A DNA stretch of 64,000 nucleotides, taken from a virus. The notes below the pieces were generated by a model. The model ran no database searches. It was not told the DNA's origin and saw only the letters and a program-made list of their open reading frames with translations. Positions 1 through 6,630 of the stretch are shown piece by piece. The position numbers and the translations under genes were made by a program. The DNA is taken from the IMG/VR virus record IMGVR_UViG_3300027793_000078, positions 1 to 64,000 of that record; one strand, written 5' to 3'. How positions within the stretch are numbered: the first letter of the stretch is position 1; each line of letters opens with the position of its first letter.

Positions 1-98
1 GACAAAATTTCATTTTCAGAAAGACCCTTTGGGCCTTCAAAGCAAACATAAGAGGATGGGTGATCCAAAGTTACTTCATAGATAACTGTATTATCCAT
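1..98 (-). CDS. Hypothetical protein, N-terminal part only (cut by window edge)
   Basis: An ATG at 98-96 opens a leftward frame that stays open to the window edge, giving 32 residues that begin MDNTVIYEVTLDHPSS. The start lies 8 bases inside the end of the next gene upstream, the coupled arrangement common in this gene cluster. The fragment is too short to assign to a family. Confidence 0.55.
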   Translation of the reverse strand, partial: MDNTVIYEVTLDHPSSYVCFEGPKGLSENEIL

Positions 99-336
99 AA
101 TAAAATTTATCGATATGATCGACTAGACGGTAATATTCCTCAACAATTGAATTAATTAGTTGTTGCCGGTCGTCTTCGCTTATTGAGCTATTTTTAGCGG
201 ATTGCTCCAATCGTTGAGCAATCAAATCGAATGTTTGGTTTTCTCTTATACGCTGTGCAACTAAAAAAGGATTTTTTTGTGCCCGTTTAAGGAAAATTTC
301 TCTGTGTTTTGCTTTTTTCGACAAATCGGCAGGCAT
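91..336 (-). CDS. Hypothetical charged helical protein, 81 aa
   Basis: Short, highly charged, probably all-helical protein with a basic first 25 residues and no recognisable motif. There is no internal methionine, so the ATG at 336 is the only ATG start although it gives a 50-base overlap with the upstream gene, longer than usual here. Part of the leftward small-gene cluster. Function unknown. Confidence 0.6.
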   Translation of the reverse strand: MPADLSKKAKHREIFLKRAQKNPFLVAQRIRENQTFDLIAQRLEQSAKNSSISEDDRQQLINSIVEEYYRLVDHIDKFYYG

Positions 337-511
337 AAGGATTGTTTTTAAGTGCGTATTCTGTCAAATGATCGCCCCAACGTCTATGACATTTAGCACA
401 AGTATCTGGATTGTCTGGTTCAACTGGATCGCGTTTATTCATCATTTCGTTGTAGGAAAGCCATCTATCATTACCATTTAATGGATCGTATGGATTGCGA
501 TAGGGTTTCAT
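287..511 (-). CDS. Small putative zinc-binding protein, 74 aa
   Basis: Residues C38 and C41 (CAKC), H48 (in RRWGDH) and C61 form a plausible treble-clef-like zinc site. The rest is polar with no signal peptide. Small single-zinc proteins of this kind are frequent in large phages and usually bind nucleic acid or protein, but no family is recognised. It overlaps the downstream gene by 50 bases. Confidence 0.6.
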   Translation of the reverse strand: MKPYRNPYDPLNGNDRWLSYNEMMNKRDPVEPDNPDTCAKCHRRWGDHLTEYALKNNPYACRFVEKSKTQRNFP

Positions 512-528
512 ATTGTCTGATATTTATT

Positions 529-729
529 TTAGTTGCCGGGGACAATTTCTGCAAAGGTGTTCTTTTTTTTACTTAATAGTCTACCATTAAGGCGATTGAG
601 TTGTTTACGAGCTTCCCGCATGGTATTAAAAACATAGGCGGCATCTTTTGGGGCATCTTGACTATTCCAAAGGTAGTCGATTTTTGTGCTGAAATACCCA
701 CCGGTACTAAATTTAATTAGATATGTCAT
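529..729 (-). CDS. Hypothetical protein, 66 aa
   Basis: The ATG at 729 gives a 66-residue protein starting MTYLIKF. A TTG 12 bases upstream would add four residues but is less likely. The middle (DAAYVFNTMREARKQLNRL) looks helical, and the lysine-rich run near residue 52 suggests a small basic protein. No family recognised. Confidence 0.6.
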   Translation of the reverse strand: MTYLIKFSTGGYFSTKIDYLWNSQDAPKDAAYVFNTMREARKQLNRLNGRLLSKKKNTFAEIVPGN

Positions 730-743
730 ATTGACACGCAAAT

Positions 744-1076
744 TTATTCAGAAAATTCTGAAAGAGACACAAATTCAGCGGCAACAATAAATACGTCTCC
801 AACACGATCAAATTCGCGTTCGATCCAATACACGGCAACAACAGGAAATACCAATTTATTTACCCAATCGTATAGTTGGGCAGTTTCAGCCGTATCATCG
901 GGAATGACATTGCCATTTTCGTCAATAGGCTCATTTTTATCATTATAGTCGTAACAATCGTGGATCAACTTCATTCCAACGGCTCGTTCAACGGCGGACT
1001 TGCCATCAAACTCATTGACAATTTGCCATGCCCATTGGCGATAGTCTGCAAGGTTCCGAATCAGTTTCTTTGTCAT
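744..1076 (-). CDS. Hypothetical acidic protein, 110 aa
   Basis: Predicted alpha/beta protein with a helical N-terminal half (residues 5-45), an acidic linker (DENGNVIPDDTAET) and a hydrophobic C-terminal half ending in an acidic tail. A TTGACA/TAAGCT promoter lies directly upstream, so it probably begins its own transcript that continues into the gene at 529-729. No family recognised. Confidence 0.65.
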   Translation of the reverse strand: MTKKLIRNLADYRQWAWQIVNEFDGKSAVERAVGMKLIHDCYDYNDKNEPIDENGNVIPDDTAETAQLYDWVNKLVFPVVAVYWIEREFDRVGDVFIVAAEFVSLSEFSE

Positions 1077-1086
1077 CGTGCTAGAC

Positions 1087-1114
1087 AGCTTAGTGACTTT
1101 TTATAGATTGTCAA
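1087..1114 (-). promoter_or_regulatory. Sigma70-type promoter for the gene at 744-1076
   Basis: Reading leftward: TTGACA (1114-1109), 16-base spacer, TAAGCT (1092-1087). Only 10 bases separate the -10 from the ATG, so the transcript would have a leader of a few bases. The -35 overlaps the stop codon of the preceding gene. Confidence 0.6.
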
Positions 1115-1350
1115 CCCAATCTTACGGTATTGGAGTCGGTTGCCAAAATGCTAGGTGTTTTATTTTTATTGACACCATACTTGAACCCGTATCCGATTGC
1201 CCAAGCAAAGCGATTAATATCAAATTCAACTCTGATACTTTTTGGAAGCAAAGCAACAATATTGCCCAAAAGCAATCCATTTTTTGTTGACACTGCCACA
1301 CTGTCACCCAAATTCAAGATGTTTCCGCAAATATCTTTGTGAATATTCAT
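1111..1350 (-). CDS. Hypothetical small beta-barrel-like protein, 79 aa
   Basis: The first half (GDSVAVSTKNGLLLGNIV) has the alternating pattern of a small SH3-like or KOW-like barrel: a GD turn, then strands with a conserved-looking glycine. No catalytic residues are visible. It ends one base before the next gene's promoter element and sits head-to-tail with 1351-1740, so the two are probably co-transcribed. Confidence 0.6.
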   Translation of the reverse strand: MNIHKDICGNILNLGDSVAVSTKNGLLLGNIVALLPKSIRVEFDINRFAWAIGYGFKYGVNKNKTPSILATDSNTVRLG

Positions 1351-1740
1351 TTATTTTGAAATAGTATTCAAGCCTCCAAATGCAACAGGAAGAGGAAAAA
1401 TGATATTAGTATTTTTAGCAACCCCGCAAACCTTTTCAAATCCAATTTTTTTGCTGTGTGTACCCTTTTTTCCTTTTTGATTATTGTGCTTGACTTTCAT
1501 AGCCGCACTGACATTTGCCTTGAATTGTTCAGACATTGGCTTTCGGTATTCTTTGCTAGGAGCAACTACTAATTTGTCCTGAACACAATAAGCAATGGTA
1601 AGCGGAATGTGCAAATTAACACCATCGTAATTACACAAATAATAAGTATTTGTTTTATTTGTGCATTCGATTATATTATTTTTTGCAATAAGAATTTTCT
1701 TTTTCTTATTATAATATTCTACTAAAAATTGAATTTTCAT
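1351..1740 (-). CDS. Hypothetical basic protein, 129 aa
   Basis: Residues 1-65 form a beta-rich segment with three cysteines. Residues 70-100 are strongly basic and polar (KPMSEQFKANVSAAMKVKHNN followed by a KKG-rich run), resembling the basic tail of HNH-associated or ribosome-hibernation-like phage proteins, but no complete motif is present. Nucleic-acid binding is plausible from charge only. Confidence 0.6.
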   Translation of the reverse strand: MKIQFLVEYYNKKKKILIAKNNIIECTNKTNTYYLCNYDGVNLHIPLTIAYCVQDKLVVAPSKEYRKPMSEQFKANVSAAMKVKHNNQKGKKGTHSKKIGFEKVCGVAKNTNIIFPLPVAFGGLNTISK

Positions 1741-1774
1741 AATTCAATTAAAATAGTCATTGTATCTGATAATT

Positions 1775-1882
1775 TTACTTTCGATCAGATTTATACATGA
1801 AATAATAAAATGCAATGATTGCAACTACAATCAAGGCAGTTTCAATTACGCTTTTGGCGTTGTTATCAATAGTAATATTCAT
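1775..1882 (-). CDS. Small single-pass membrane protein, 35 aa
   Basis: Short frame from ATG 1882 to TAA 1777-1775. Residues 12-29 (VIETALIVVAIIAFYYFM) form one transmembrane helix followed by a basic tail (YKSDRK), consistent with an N-out topology. The start overlaps the upstream gene's stop as ATGA, strong support for translational coupling. Function unknown. Confidence 0.6.
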   Translation of the reverse strand: MNITIDNNAKSVIETALIVVAIIAFYYFMYKSDRK

Positions 1883-2091
1883 TTTTTTGGTAGGGATAGA
1901 AGTTTGCCGAGAATTACAACTGGCAAAATAATAAACCATGGAATCAGGAGAATGAAATAATCAGCTCTATTTTTAATAATATCTGATGAAAGAAAAACAA
2001 TATTAAGAACGATCAGTTGCAATGCGTATAGTATCGCCGAAAATAAAACTATAAATTCAATAATTACCATGGTGTTGCTTTTTCTTTTCAT
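1879..2091 (-). CDS. Two-helix membrane protein, 70 aa
   Basis: From the ATG at 2091 the protein begins MKRKSNT, with a hydrophobic helix at about 9-30 and a second at about 46-64 (FILLIPWFIILPVVIL), ending in a basic tail. A second possible start at 2070 would remove the basic N-terminus; the longer form fits the positive-inside rule but overlaps the upstream gene by 35 bases. Coupled by ATGA to 1775-1882. Function unknown. Confidence 0.55.
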   Translation of the reverse strand: MKRKSNTMVIIEFIVLFSAILYALQLIVLNIVFLSSDIIKNRADYFILLIPWFIILPVVILGKLLSLPKK

Positions 2092-2395
2092 TTTTCGTTC
2101 GCTTTGCGAACGGCCATGTATCGCTCGACATTGTGTAAGTATATTTACTACCATTGCCGAAGAAAAACGTGCCGGCAATCGCTGAATAACCCCATTTAGG
2201 AGAAAGTGATTTATCGATTCTTTCCAAATCGGCAGCTTTGTCCCATTTCTTACCGATAGTATATTCCTCGGAAATTAAAATACCATTTGCGTATTTCGCT
2301 CCCGTTTTCTGTGGCTTTTGCAGTTCACGATTGAGATAATACTGTCCTAATGCAATGGTCATGCCAACTGGCAATCTAACAAGTTTTTCATTCAT
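2057..2395 (-). CDS. Hypothetical protein, 112 aa
   Basis: Soluble protein with a helical N-terminal third (MNEKLVRLPVGMTIALGQYYL), a lysine-rich middle and an aromatic, glycine-rich C-terminal half (SAIAGTFFFGNGSKYTYTM). No motif points to a function. It sits between a conserved phage protein (2411-2722) and small membrane proteins in the same leftward run. Confidence 0.6.
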   Translation of the reverse strand: MNEKLVRLPVGMTIALGQYYLNRELQKPQKTGAKYANGILISEEYTIGKKWDKAADLERIDKSLSPKWGYSAIAGTFFFGNGSKYTYTMSSDTWPFAKRTKNEKKKQHHGNY

Positions 2396-2410
2396 GGTGA
2401 AAATACAATA

Positions 2411-2722
2411 TCAGTCGATTTCGCCCGTGTCAACAAATTTTTGGAGAATCGGAAGCAATGCCGCAACTTGTTCGCGGCTCAAGTGCATACGATTATTGGC
2501 AATAATGTCTTGAAAACCAAATTTTTCTTTGATTTGATCGTCGGTTACGTCTCGCCAAGATGGATTGCCATGAGGAATAAATCCTTTTAATCCAATATTT
2601 TTGCTGCCCAACCAAATGCAATCTTGCATTGTGCTGCTACTTTTTTGAATATTGCATACGTCACCGTTCACTTCGGTAAATTCGTAATATGCAAATCCTC
2701 TGCCTGTATGTTTAAGTTCCAT
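2411..2722 (-). CDS. Conserved phage protein with C-terminal MHLSREQV motif, 103 aa
   Basis: The order of motifs, F-x-D/E-x-N-G early, IQKSSS, CIWLG, then MHLSREQVAALLPILQKFV near the C-terminus, matches a small protein I recall from many phages and some bacteria, all of unknown function. The C-terminal part is amphipathic helix, the N-terminal part beta-rich. No catalytic residues are evident. Confidence 0.7.
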   Translation of the reverse strand: MELKHTGRGFAYYEFTEVNGDVCNIQKSSSTMQDCIWLGSKNIGLKGFIPHGNPSWRDVTDDQIKEKFGFQDIIANNRMHLSREQVAALLPILQKFVDTGEID

Positions 2723-2746
2723 AAAATTATTGATTCAATAGTATTT

Positions 2747-2986
2747 TTAGTAATCTTTTACTATTGAAAGAAACGATTGAATCAAAATTCCTGCTCCCGC
2801 AGCTACAACCCAACAAATCAAAGCGCATGGTGCCCATACGGAAAAGTAGCACAAACACTGAAAAACTGTATTTGGCTCATACGGAACCAGTTCATTTCCA
2901 AAAAACGGGACGAATACGAAAAAAATGAGAATTGAAAGAAGAGGCGGAATTGATAGAAGACAAAGTATCTTTATGAGATATTTCAT
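2747..2986 (-). CDS. Two-helix membrane protein, 79 aa
   Basis: Hydrophobic helices at about residues 5-28 and 45-70 are joined by a short polar loop (FGNELVPYEPNT). The first helix follows a basic start (MKYLIK), so it could also act as an uncleaved signal. Phage membrane proteins of this size often serve in lysis or superinfection exclusion, but nothing here identifies the role. Confidence 0.6.
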   Translation of the reverse strand: MKYLIKILCLLSIPPLLSILIFFVFVPFFGNELVPYEPNTVFQCLCYFSVWAPCALICWVVAAGAGILIQSFLSIVKDY

Positions 2987-2990
2987 ATTA

Positions 2991-3221
2991 TTATCGCTTG
3001 TATCGTTTGAAGTGATCCGGATATTTTGCTAATATTGCTGCTTCAACTGTTTTGCTTGCGGCACTGTCAAATAGTATTTCCCCGCATCGGTCGCAACGTT
3101 CGACAGCCAAATTGTCTATTTTGATAGTGTCGCTGTTGCTTAATGTAACTTTGTGTGTTATTGTTGCCTTTCTCACGGTGCCGTCGCAATTAATTTCAAA
3201 GCATTTTAAATCATCAGTCAT
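2991..3221 (-). CDS. YgiT/MqsA-like zinc-finger protein, 76 aa
   Basis: The segment AVERCDRCGEILFD followed by a helix (SKTVEAAILAKY) resembles the C-terminal half of YgiT-type zinc fingers found in MqsA-like antitoxins. A C-x-x-C pair at about 43-46 is present; the usual first pair is replaced by C7 and C12. There is no HTH domain and no adjacent toxin gene is recognisable, so a stand-alone zinc protein is more likely than an antitoxin. Confidence 0.55.
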   Translation of the reverse strand: MTDDLKCFEINCDGTVRKATITHKVTLSNSDTIKIDNLAVERCDRCGEILFDSAASKTVEAAILAKYPDHFKRYKR

Positions 3222-3230
3222 AACAAAATA

Positions 3231-3404
3231 TTACTTATCTGAAAATTTAAGCAGTGCCGCCAAACATATAATCGGCCAAAACAGAAATGCTGCTATCATG
3301 TATAGCAAAATTACAATAAAATTAGGCGATCCGTTTTTTTCAGGAAAAAGGTATTTGAAAAATAGAATGGCAACCAATCCACCAATAAAAAAATAAATAG
3401 ACAT
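3231..3404 (-). CDS. Two-helix membrane protein, 57 aa
   Basis: The ATG at 3404 (MSIYFFIGG) avoids a 65-base overlap with the upstream gene that a start at 3476 would cause and places the first helix at the N-terminus. A second helix covers about residues 28-50 (VILLYMIAAFLFWPIICLAA). Function unknown. Confidence 0.55.
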   Translation of the reverse strand: MSIYFFIGGLVAILFFKYLFPEKNGSPNFIVILLYMIAAFLFWPIICLAALLKFSDK

Positions 3405-3411
3405 AAATTTA

Positions 3412-3699
3412 TCAATCCCAAGGTTCAATGGCGATAGTTTCCATTGCCGCCGCTTCTTCTTTAGCCTCTTGAGCAAGCAAATTCAAAAGAAATTCAACAA
3501 TTTCGTTGTATTCAGCCGGTTGAGTAACAGCGCAAGGAATAGGAATTTCGTTGCGGTTGGCATCCTTAATAAAAAGAATATTAATTTCTTCTTTTTCTTC
3601 GGGTTGGTTGCCAGTGTAAGGAAAAAACGGCCAATACTCAAATTTGAACAGAGTCAATTTCCCATTAAACTCAACATAGCGTTCCAATGTGCGTTTCAT
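3412..3699 (-). CDS. Hypothetical protein, 95 aa
   Basis: Soluble protein with a beta-rich N-terminal 60 residues and an acidic, helical C-terminus (EFLLNLLAQEAKEEAAAME). It has its own promoter whose -10 ends 7 bases before the ATG, so the message is probably leaderless. No family recognised. Confidence 0.65.
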   Translation of the reverse strand: MKRTLERYVEFNGKLTLFKFEYWPFFPYTGNQPEEKEEINILFIKDANRNEIPIPCAVTQPAEYNEIVEFLLNLLAQEAKEEAAAMETIAIEPWD

Positions 3700-3706
3700 T
3701 GGTGAT

Positions 3707-3734
3707 ACTTTAGCAGAGCAACATAGAACGTCAA
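3707..3734 (-). promoter_or_regulatory. Sigma70-type promoter for the gene at 3412-3699
   Basis: TTGACG (3734-3729), 16-base spacer, TAAAGT (3712-3707). The spacing to the ATG is 7 bases, predicting transcription start at or within a base or two of the start codon. Confidence 0.6.
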
Positions 3735-3760
3735 CACTTTTTTATAGAAATGGTGAGTGC

Positions 3761-3838
3761 CGTTGCCAGCCTGCCGATCTTTCTCCTTCGGTGGCATAAA
3801 AGGTTCGGAAAAGATTAAAACACCTAACGGCACTCAGT
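3761..3838. ncRNA. Candidate structured RNA closed by a 10-bp stem
   Basis: GAGTGCCGTT pairs with AACGGCACTC about 60 bases later. On the leftward strand an inner stem pairs ATCTTT with AAAGAT and TCC with GGA around one bulge, and a further short CAG/CTG hairpin follows. Neither strand has an ORF that makes sense here. No known riboswitch class is recognised. The strand is uncertain; leftward is favoured because the pilin-like gene upstream ends just before it. Confidence 0.4.
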
Positions 3839-3854
3839 CAATAAGTATTTTACA

Positions 3855-3892
3855 GAAAAAAAAAGAGAATTGTTTTTTAGACAATTCTCTTG
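3855..3892 (-). terminator. Rho-independent terminator of the pilin-like gene
   Basis: Leftward, a stem formed by AGAGAATTGT and ACAATTCTCT with a short A-rich loop is followed by a run of nine T residues. It lies directly after the stop codon of the gene at 3916-4215. Confidence 0.65.
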
Positions 3893-3915
3893 CTATTCAA
3901 ATTGTAATTAACAAT

Positions 3916-4215
3916 TTAGTACCTACGAATAGTCCAACCTTTGAAGTCGTCGCCGGTTACAACGCCATGAACTGTATTGCCAGCCGAATTGACTGCACTA
4001 AATCCAACTTTGTAAAAATCGTCATTGCTACCGGCAAACGGCTCGTATCCTTCAATAACGATATTACTATATCCCTCTTGCTCCAAAAGTTGGATTACTT
4101 TTTCGTTGCTGTTTCCAATGCCGCCATGAAAGATGCTGGCAACAATAGCAACGATGATGGCAATGATTGCCAGCACAACCAGCAACTCAATAATAGTGAA
4201 TGCGTTTTTCTTCAT
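3916..4215 (-). CDS. Type IV pilin/pseudopilin-like protein, 99 aa
   Basis: The N-terminus has the class III prepilin signal: a short basic leader (MKKNA), cleavage before F6, then F-T-x-x-E-L followed by an unbroken hydrophobic helix (residues 6-28). The E at +5 after the cleavage site is present. In the families known from bacteria this is processed by prepilin peptidase and assembled by type II secretion or type IV pilus machinery. The remaining 70 residues are a small beta-rich domain without the usual C-terminal disulphide pair. A phage-encoded pilin-like protein is unusual. It may be a decoy or modifier of host pili, or simply use the helix as a membrane anchor. Confidence 0.75.
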   Translation of the reverse strand: MKKNAFTIIELLVVLAIIAIIVAIVASIFHGGIGNSNEKVIQLLEQEGYSNIVIEGYEPFAGSNDDFYKVGFSAVNSAGNTVHGVVTGDDFKGWTIRRY

Positions 4216-4232
4216 ATAATTACTGTTTAATT

Positions 4233-4553
4233 TTACTGACCGGCATGAAAACTCATTGGTTTGGCAAGCAAAATACGACCATCTGAGTTTACTTCAATTT
4301 CAATATTGTCTTTTCCGATATAACCATTTTCGTAAGGATCGTTTTCGGTCAGAATTTCTTCTTTCTGTTCTTCGGTCAATTCTACCTTGACATCTTGCCA
4401 CTTGCCATTTACATTTTTAAATTCTTTTGCTTTAGGATGATCGGCAAGCAATTCTTCAAAGTTGTTGTAAACATACATTGTATGTCCACCGTCTCCATTA
4501 TCTTGCAAACGGGTAACAACAGGAATCGTATATTTTCCGGGCTTGAGAGTCAT
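4233..4553 (-). CDS. Hypothetical acidic protein, 106 aa
   Basis: The ATG at 4553 (MTLKPGKYTIPV) is preferred over an upstream frame extension that would run into the preceding gene. The protein is acidic with a helical LTEEQKEEIL segment and beta-rich ends. It lies 18 bases before the pilin-like gene and may share its transcript. No family recognised. Confidence 0.6.
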   Translation of the reverse strand: MTLKPGKYTIPVVTRLQDNGDGGHTMYVYNNFEELLADHPKAKEFKNVNGKWQDVKVELTEEQKEEILTENDPYENGYIGKDNIEIEVNSDGRILLAKPMSFHAGQ

Positions 4554-4614
4554 ATTTAAGATTATACAGAGAATTAGCGGTTTTAAAGGATAACCGCAAA
4601 CCCCCAAGTTGAAT

Positions 4615-4989
4615 TCAGTAAACCGACTGGTTGAAATACTTCTCAACACGCGGAATAAAACTATTGGTAATTTCCTTCATAACCTTATGAGGAATCTGTT
4701 CCGGAGGACGAACATTCTTCATGCGATCCGCCGCACGGCGAATGCCTTCGGCCTTGTCAAACTTATCGCTTCGCGTATGGGTATAACTCCACCCAATCCG
4801 AATGATACCATTAATCAGCCCGGCAACCAGAACACCGCGAGGCATTCCCTTTTCGCGGACCATGACAATTTTGCCCTTGGCATCCCGTGCAATCTTGCCA
4901 TCAGCAAGAATCTTGGGAACACGCTTGCCCTTTTCTCGGACCAACTGCATCAGTTGCGCCTCGCCGCTTCGGTAGTCAATCTTATTCAT
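4615..4989 (-). CDS. Basic conserved-looking phage protein, 124 aa
   Basis: Rich in Arg and Lys, with a glycine-rich central segment (GMPRGVLVAGLINGIIRIGWS) that could be a membrane-associating or packing helix and a C-terminal amphipathic helix. The coding sequence is richer in GC than its neighbours. No motif identifies a function. Confidence 0.6.
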   Translation of the reverse strand: MNKIDYRSGEAQLMQLVREKGKRVPKILADGKIARDAKGKIVMVREKGMPRGVLVAGLINGIIRIGWSYTHTRSDKFDKAEGIRRAADRMKNVRPPEQIPHKVMKEITNSFIPRVEKYFNQSVY

Positions 4990-5008
4990 TTTTTTATGTC
5001 TATTGGTT

Positions 5009-5152
5009 TTAGTCTTCGTTCAGTCGAAACTGTTCGCGCAGATATTCACGGTATCCGCCCAAATTGTCAAGCTCTTCTTCAACTTCCACATCACCGGTTC
5101 GCAGAATTGCGTCTGCATCCTCATCATTTTTATTATTGATTTCCTTATCCAT
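5009..5152 (-). CDS. Small acidic protein, 47 aa
   Basis: Frame from ATG 5152 to TAA 5011-5009. About one third of residues are Asp or Glu (DEDADA, DVEVEEELDN) and the end is GGYREYLREQFRLNED, probably helical. It fills an otherwise empty gap between 4989 and 5161 in the same orientation as its neighbours. Function unknown. Confidence 0.55.
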   Translation of the reverse strand: MDKEINNKNDEDADAILRTGDVEVEEELDNLGGYREYLREQFRLNED

Positions 5153-5160
5153 AATATTTG

Positions 5161-5487
5161 TTATTGTTTATTCAAAAAATCTTTAGGGAAAACGTCCACA
5201 GTTTTCTGAAACCTAATTGAAATTTCTGATTGACTATAATCTTCTTTGAGATGCAAATCGCCATCCACGAAGATTACCGGCGTGTCAAGCCGAAAACGCG
5301 AAGAACTTTCGTCATCAAATTCCAGAATGAGAAATTCAATTTCGGTGCCGTCTTCATCCTGTTCATTCTTGAAAACAAGGTCATTTTCAATCATCCAACT
5401 ACGACACACGCAATCACCGTCAACTGTAATTTGACTTACATGGTTGAGAATGCCGTTGTCAATCAGTTTTTGTAGAGTATCAGTCAT
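5161..5487 (-). CDS. Hypothetical beta-rich protein, 108 aa
   Basis: An N-terminal helix (TLQKLIDNGIL) is followed by alternating hydrophobic strands and acidic turns. It may be a small barrel or an immunity-like fold, but no motif supports a call. It is separated by 5 bases from the upstream gene at 5493-5744. Confidence 0.6.
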   Translation of the reverse strand: MTDTLQKLIDNGILNHVSQITVDGDCVCRSWMIENDLVFKNEQDEDGTEIEFLILEFDDESSSRFRLDTPVIFVDGDLHLKEDYSQSEISIRFQKTVDVFPKDFLNKQ

Positions 5488-5492
5488 ATAAT

Positions 5493-5744
5493 TTACTCGT
5501 CCACAATAGCCGCCTTGGTGAGAACGTCAATGTTTTTTCGTGCGATCCCGTCGATTTTTTCCTGCTTGGTTCGCTTGACACTGGCAACAATTTGCTTGAC
5601 AACCGCATCAGCAGTTGCTTTGCCGCCGGGGCAATTAAAAATGAATTCAAAAGTAACGGATTCGGATTTTTTAATCACAAAGTGCCACTTGCGACTGTTA
5701 CGGTTGAAACTATAATTAACATTTTCCAGAGTGTAAGTTTTCAT
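5493..5744 (-). CDS. Hypothetical protein, 83 aa
   Basis: The start at 5744 (MKTYTLENVNYSF) is chosen because a promoter -10 ends 7 bases upstream and the longer frame would read through that promoter. The N-terminal half is beta-rich, the C-terminal half helical and basic (VKQIVASVKRTKQEKIDGIARK). First gene of the leftward block; function unknown. Confidence 0.6.
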   Translation of the reverse strand: MKTYTLENVNYSFNRNSRKWHFVIKKSESVTFEFIFNCPGGKATADAVVKQIVASVKRTKQEKIDGIARKNIDVLTKAAIVDE

Positions 5745-5751
5745 GTGTGCG

Positions 5752-5780
5752 AGAATGGTGCAGTTTTTTTCTTCTGTCAA
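5752..5780 (-). promoter_or_regulatory. Sigma70-type promoter for the gene at 5493-5744
   Basis: TTGACA (5780-5775), 17-base spacer, CATTCT (5757-5752), 7 bases before the ATG at 5744. The -10 is weak but the -35 and spacing are ideal. Confidence 0.5.
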
Positions 5781-5881
5781 CTACAATCTTTACCGCTGAT
5801 CCAAAAAACGAGGCACACAATCAAAAACCCAAAAATTGGCACCCAAATGTTGTGAGTTATGAGATAACTATAAAAATACAT
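5777..5881 (-). CDS. Possible small membrane protein, 34 aa
   Basis: An ATG at 5881 opens a 34-codon frame with one hydrophobic helix (IWVPIFGFLIVCLVFWI) and polar ends. It lies just upstream of the leftward block in the divergent gap at 5745-5976. The size resembles the other tiny membrane proteins of this phage. Support is only the hydrophobic pattern. Confidence 0.4.
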   Translation of the reverse strand: MYFYSYLITHNIWVPIFGFLIVCLVFWISGKDCS

Positions 5882-5941
5882 GGTGGATGTGTACCACACG
5901 ATCAACGCCGTGTCAAGCGGCATTTTTTCTAAAAAAAGTGC

Positions 5942-5969
5942 TTGTACTAGGGCAAATACCGTCTAAAGT
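5942..5969 (+). promoter_or_regulatory. Sigma70-type promoter for the gp88-like gene
   Basis: TTGTAC (5942-5947), 16-base spacer, TAAAGT (5964-5969). The ATG at 5977 follows 7 bases after the -10, again predicting a leaderless message. Confidence 0.5.
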
Positions 5970-5976
5970 GGTGTCC

Positions 5977-6621
5977 ATGAAATTGAAAGGCGCATTGTTG
6001 GAAGCGTGGAATGCGGTGGGTGGGTTGAGTCAACCAAGTAAAATGCCGTGCTACAGTTACAGTATTCCTGCCAATAAGTGTTTGGTTGGGGGCAAATTGA
6101 GAGCGGTGGAAGGAAGCGTTTGCCACAAGTGCTACGCATTCAAAGGGTTTTACGTATATCCGAATGCAAAAAATGCACTTGAAAAAAGATATTTGAGTTT
6201 GAGTGACCCGCAGTGGGTTGCAAACATGACATTGTTAATTGGAAGTTTGGAGCATAGTGGTTATTTCAGGTTCCATGATAGCGGAGATATTCAGAATATT
6301 AGTCATTTTGACAATATCTGTCAAATCGCTCGAAACCTACCTAATATCAAATTTTGGCTACCAACGCGGGAGTATAGTATTATTTCCGAGTATGTCAAGA
6401 GCAAAAAAACTATTCCAACAAACTTGACGGTTAGGCTTAGTGCATATATGGTGGATGGACCGTTGCCGCTTGCATTGGCAAAACAACTTAATGTTGTTTC
6501 CAGTGGAGTTTCAACGAATGACAATTTTACTTGTCCGGCAAGCAATCAAGGCAATCATTGTTTGAATTGTCGATTGTGCTGGAACAAAACTGTTAAATCT
6601 GTAATTTACAGAAAACATTAA
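5977..6621 (+). CDS. Gene-product-88-type phage protein, 214 aa
   Basis: Features of the gp88 family: a KMPCYSYSIPANKC segment near residue 27, then C-H-K-C-Y-A at about 53, an RFHDSGDI segment in the middle, and C-terminal cysteines in CPASNQGNHCLNCRLCW. The family is widespread in phages; the conserved cysteines suggest metal or Fe-S binding, but no activity is established. The ATG at 5977 is chosen over an upstream in-frame ATG because the latter lies before the promoter. It precedes the helicase gene by 9 bases. Confidence 0.75.
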   Translation: MKLKGALLEAWNAVGGLSQPSKMPCYSYSIPANKCLVGGKLRAVEGSVCHKCYAFKGFYVYPNAKNALEKRYLSLSDPQWVANMTLLIGSLEHSGYFRFHDSGDIQNISHFDNICQIARNLPNIKFWLPTREYSIISEYVKSKKTIPTNLTVRLSAYMVDGPLPLALAKQLNVVSSGVSTNDNFTCPASNQGNHCLNCRLCWNKTVKSVIYRKH

Positions 6622-6630
6622 TTATTTTTC

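Noticed and set aside
2991-3221. MqsA-type antitoxin of a toxin-antitoxin pair
   Set aside because: No HTH domain and no neighbouring toxin-like gene; only the zinc-finger half is similar.
3757-4230. 157-codon frame on the plus strand
   Set aside because: Opposite the pilin-like gene and the structured RNA; no similarity to anything, and it reads through a terminator.
5905-5930. Terminator GCCG/CGGC followed by T residues
   Set aside because: Four-base stem, and no gene ends just before it on the plus strand.
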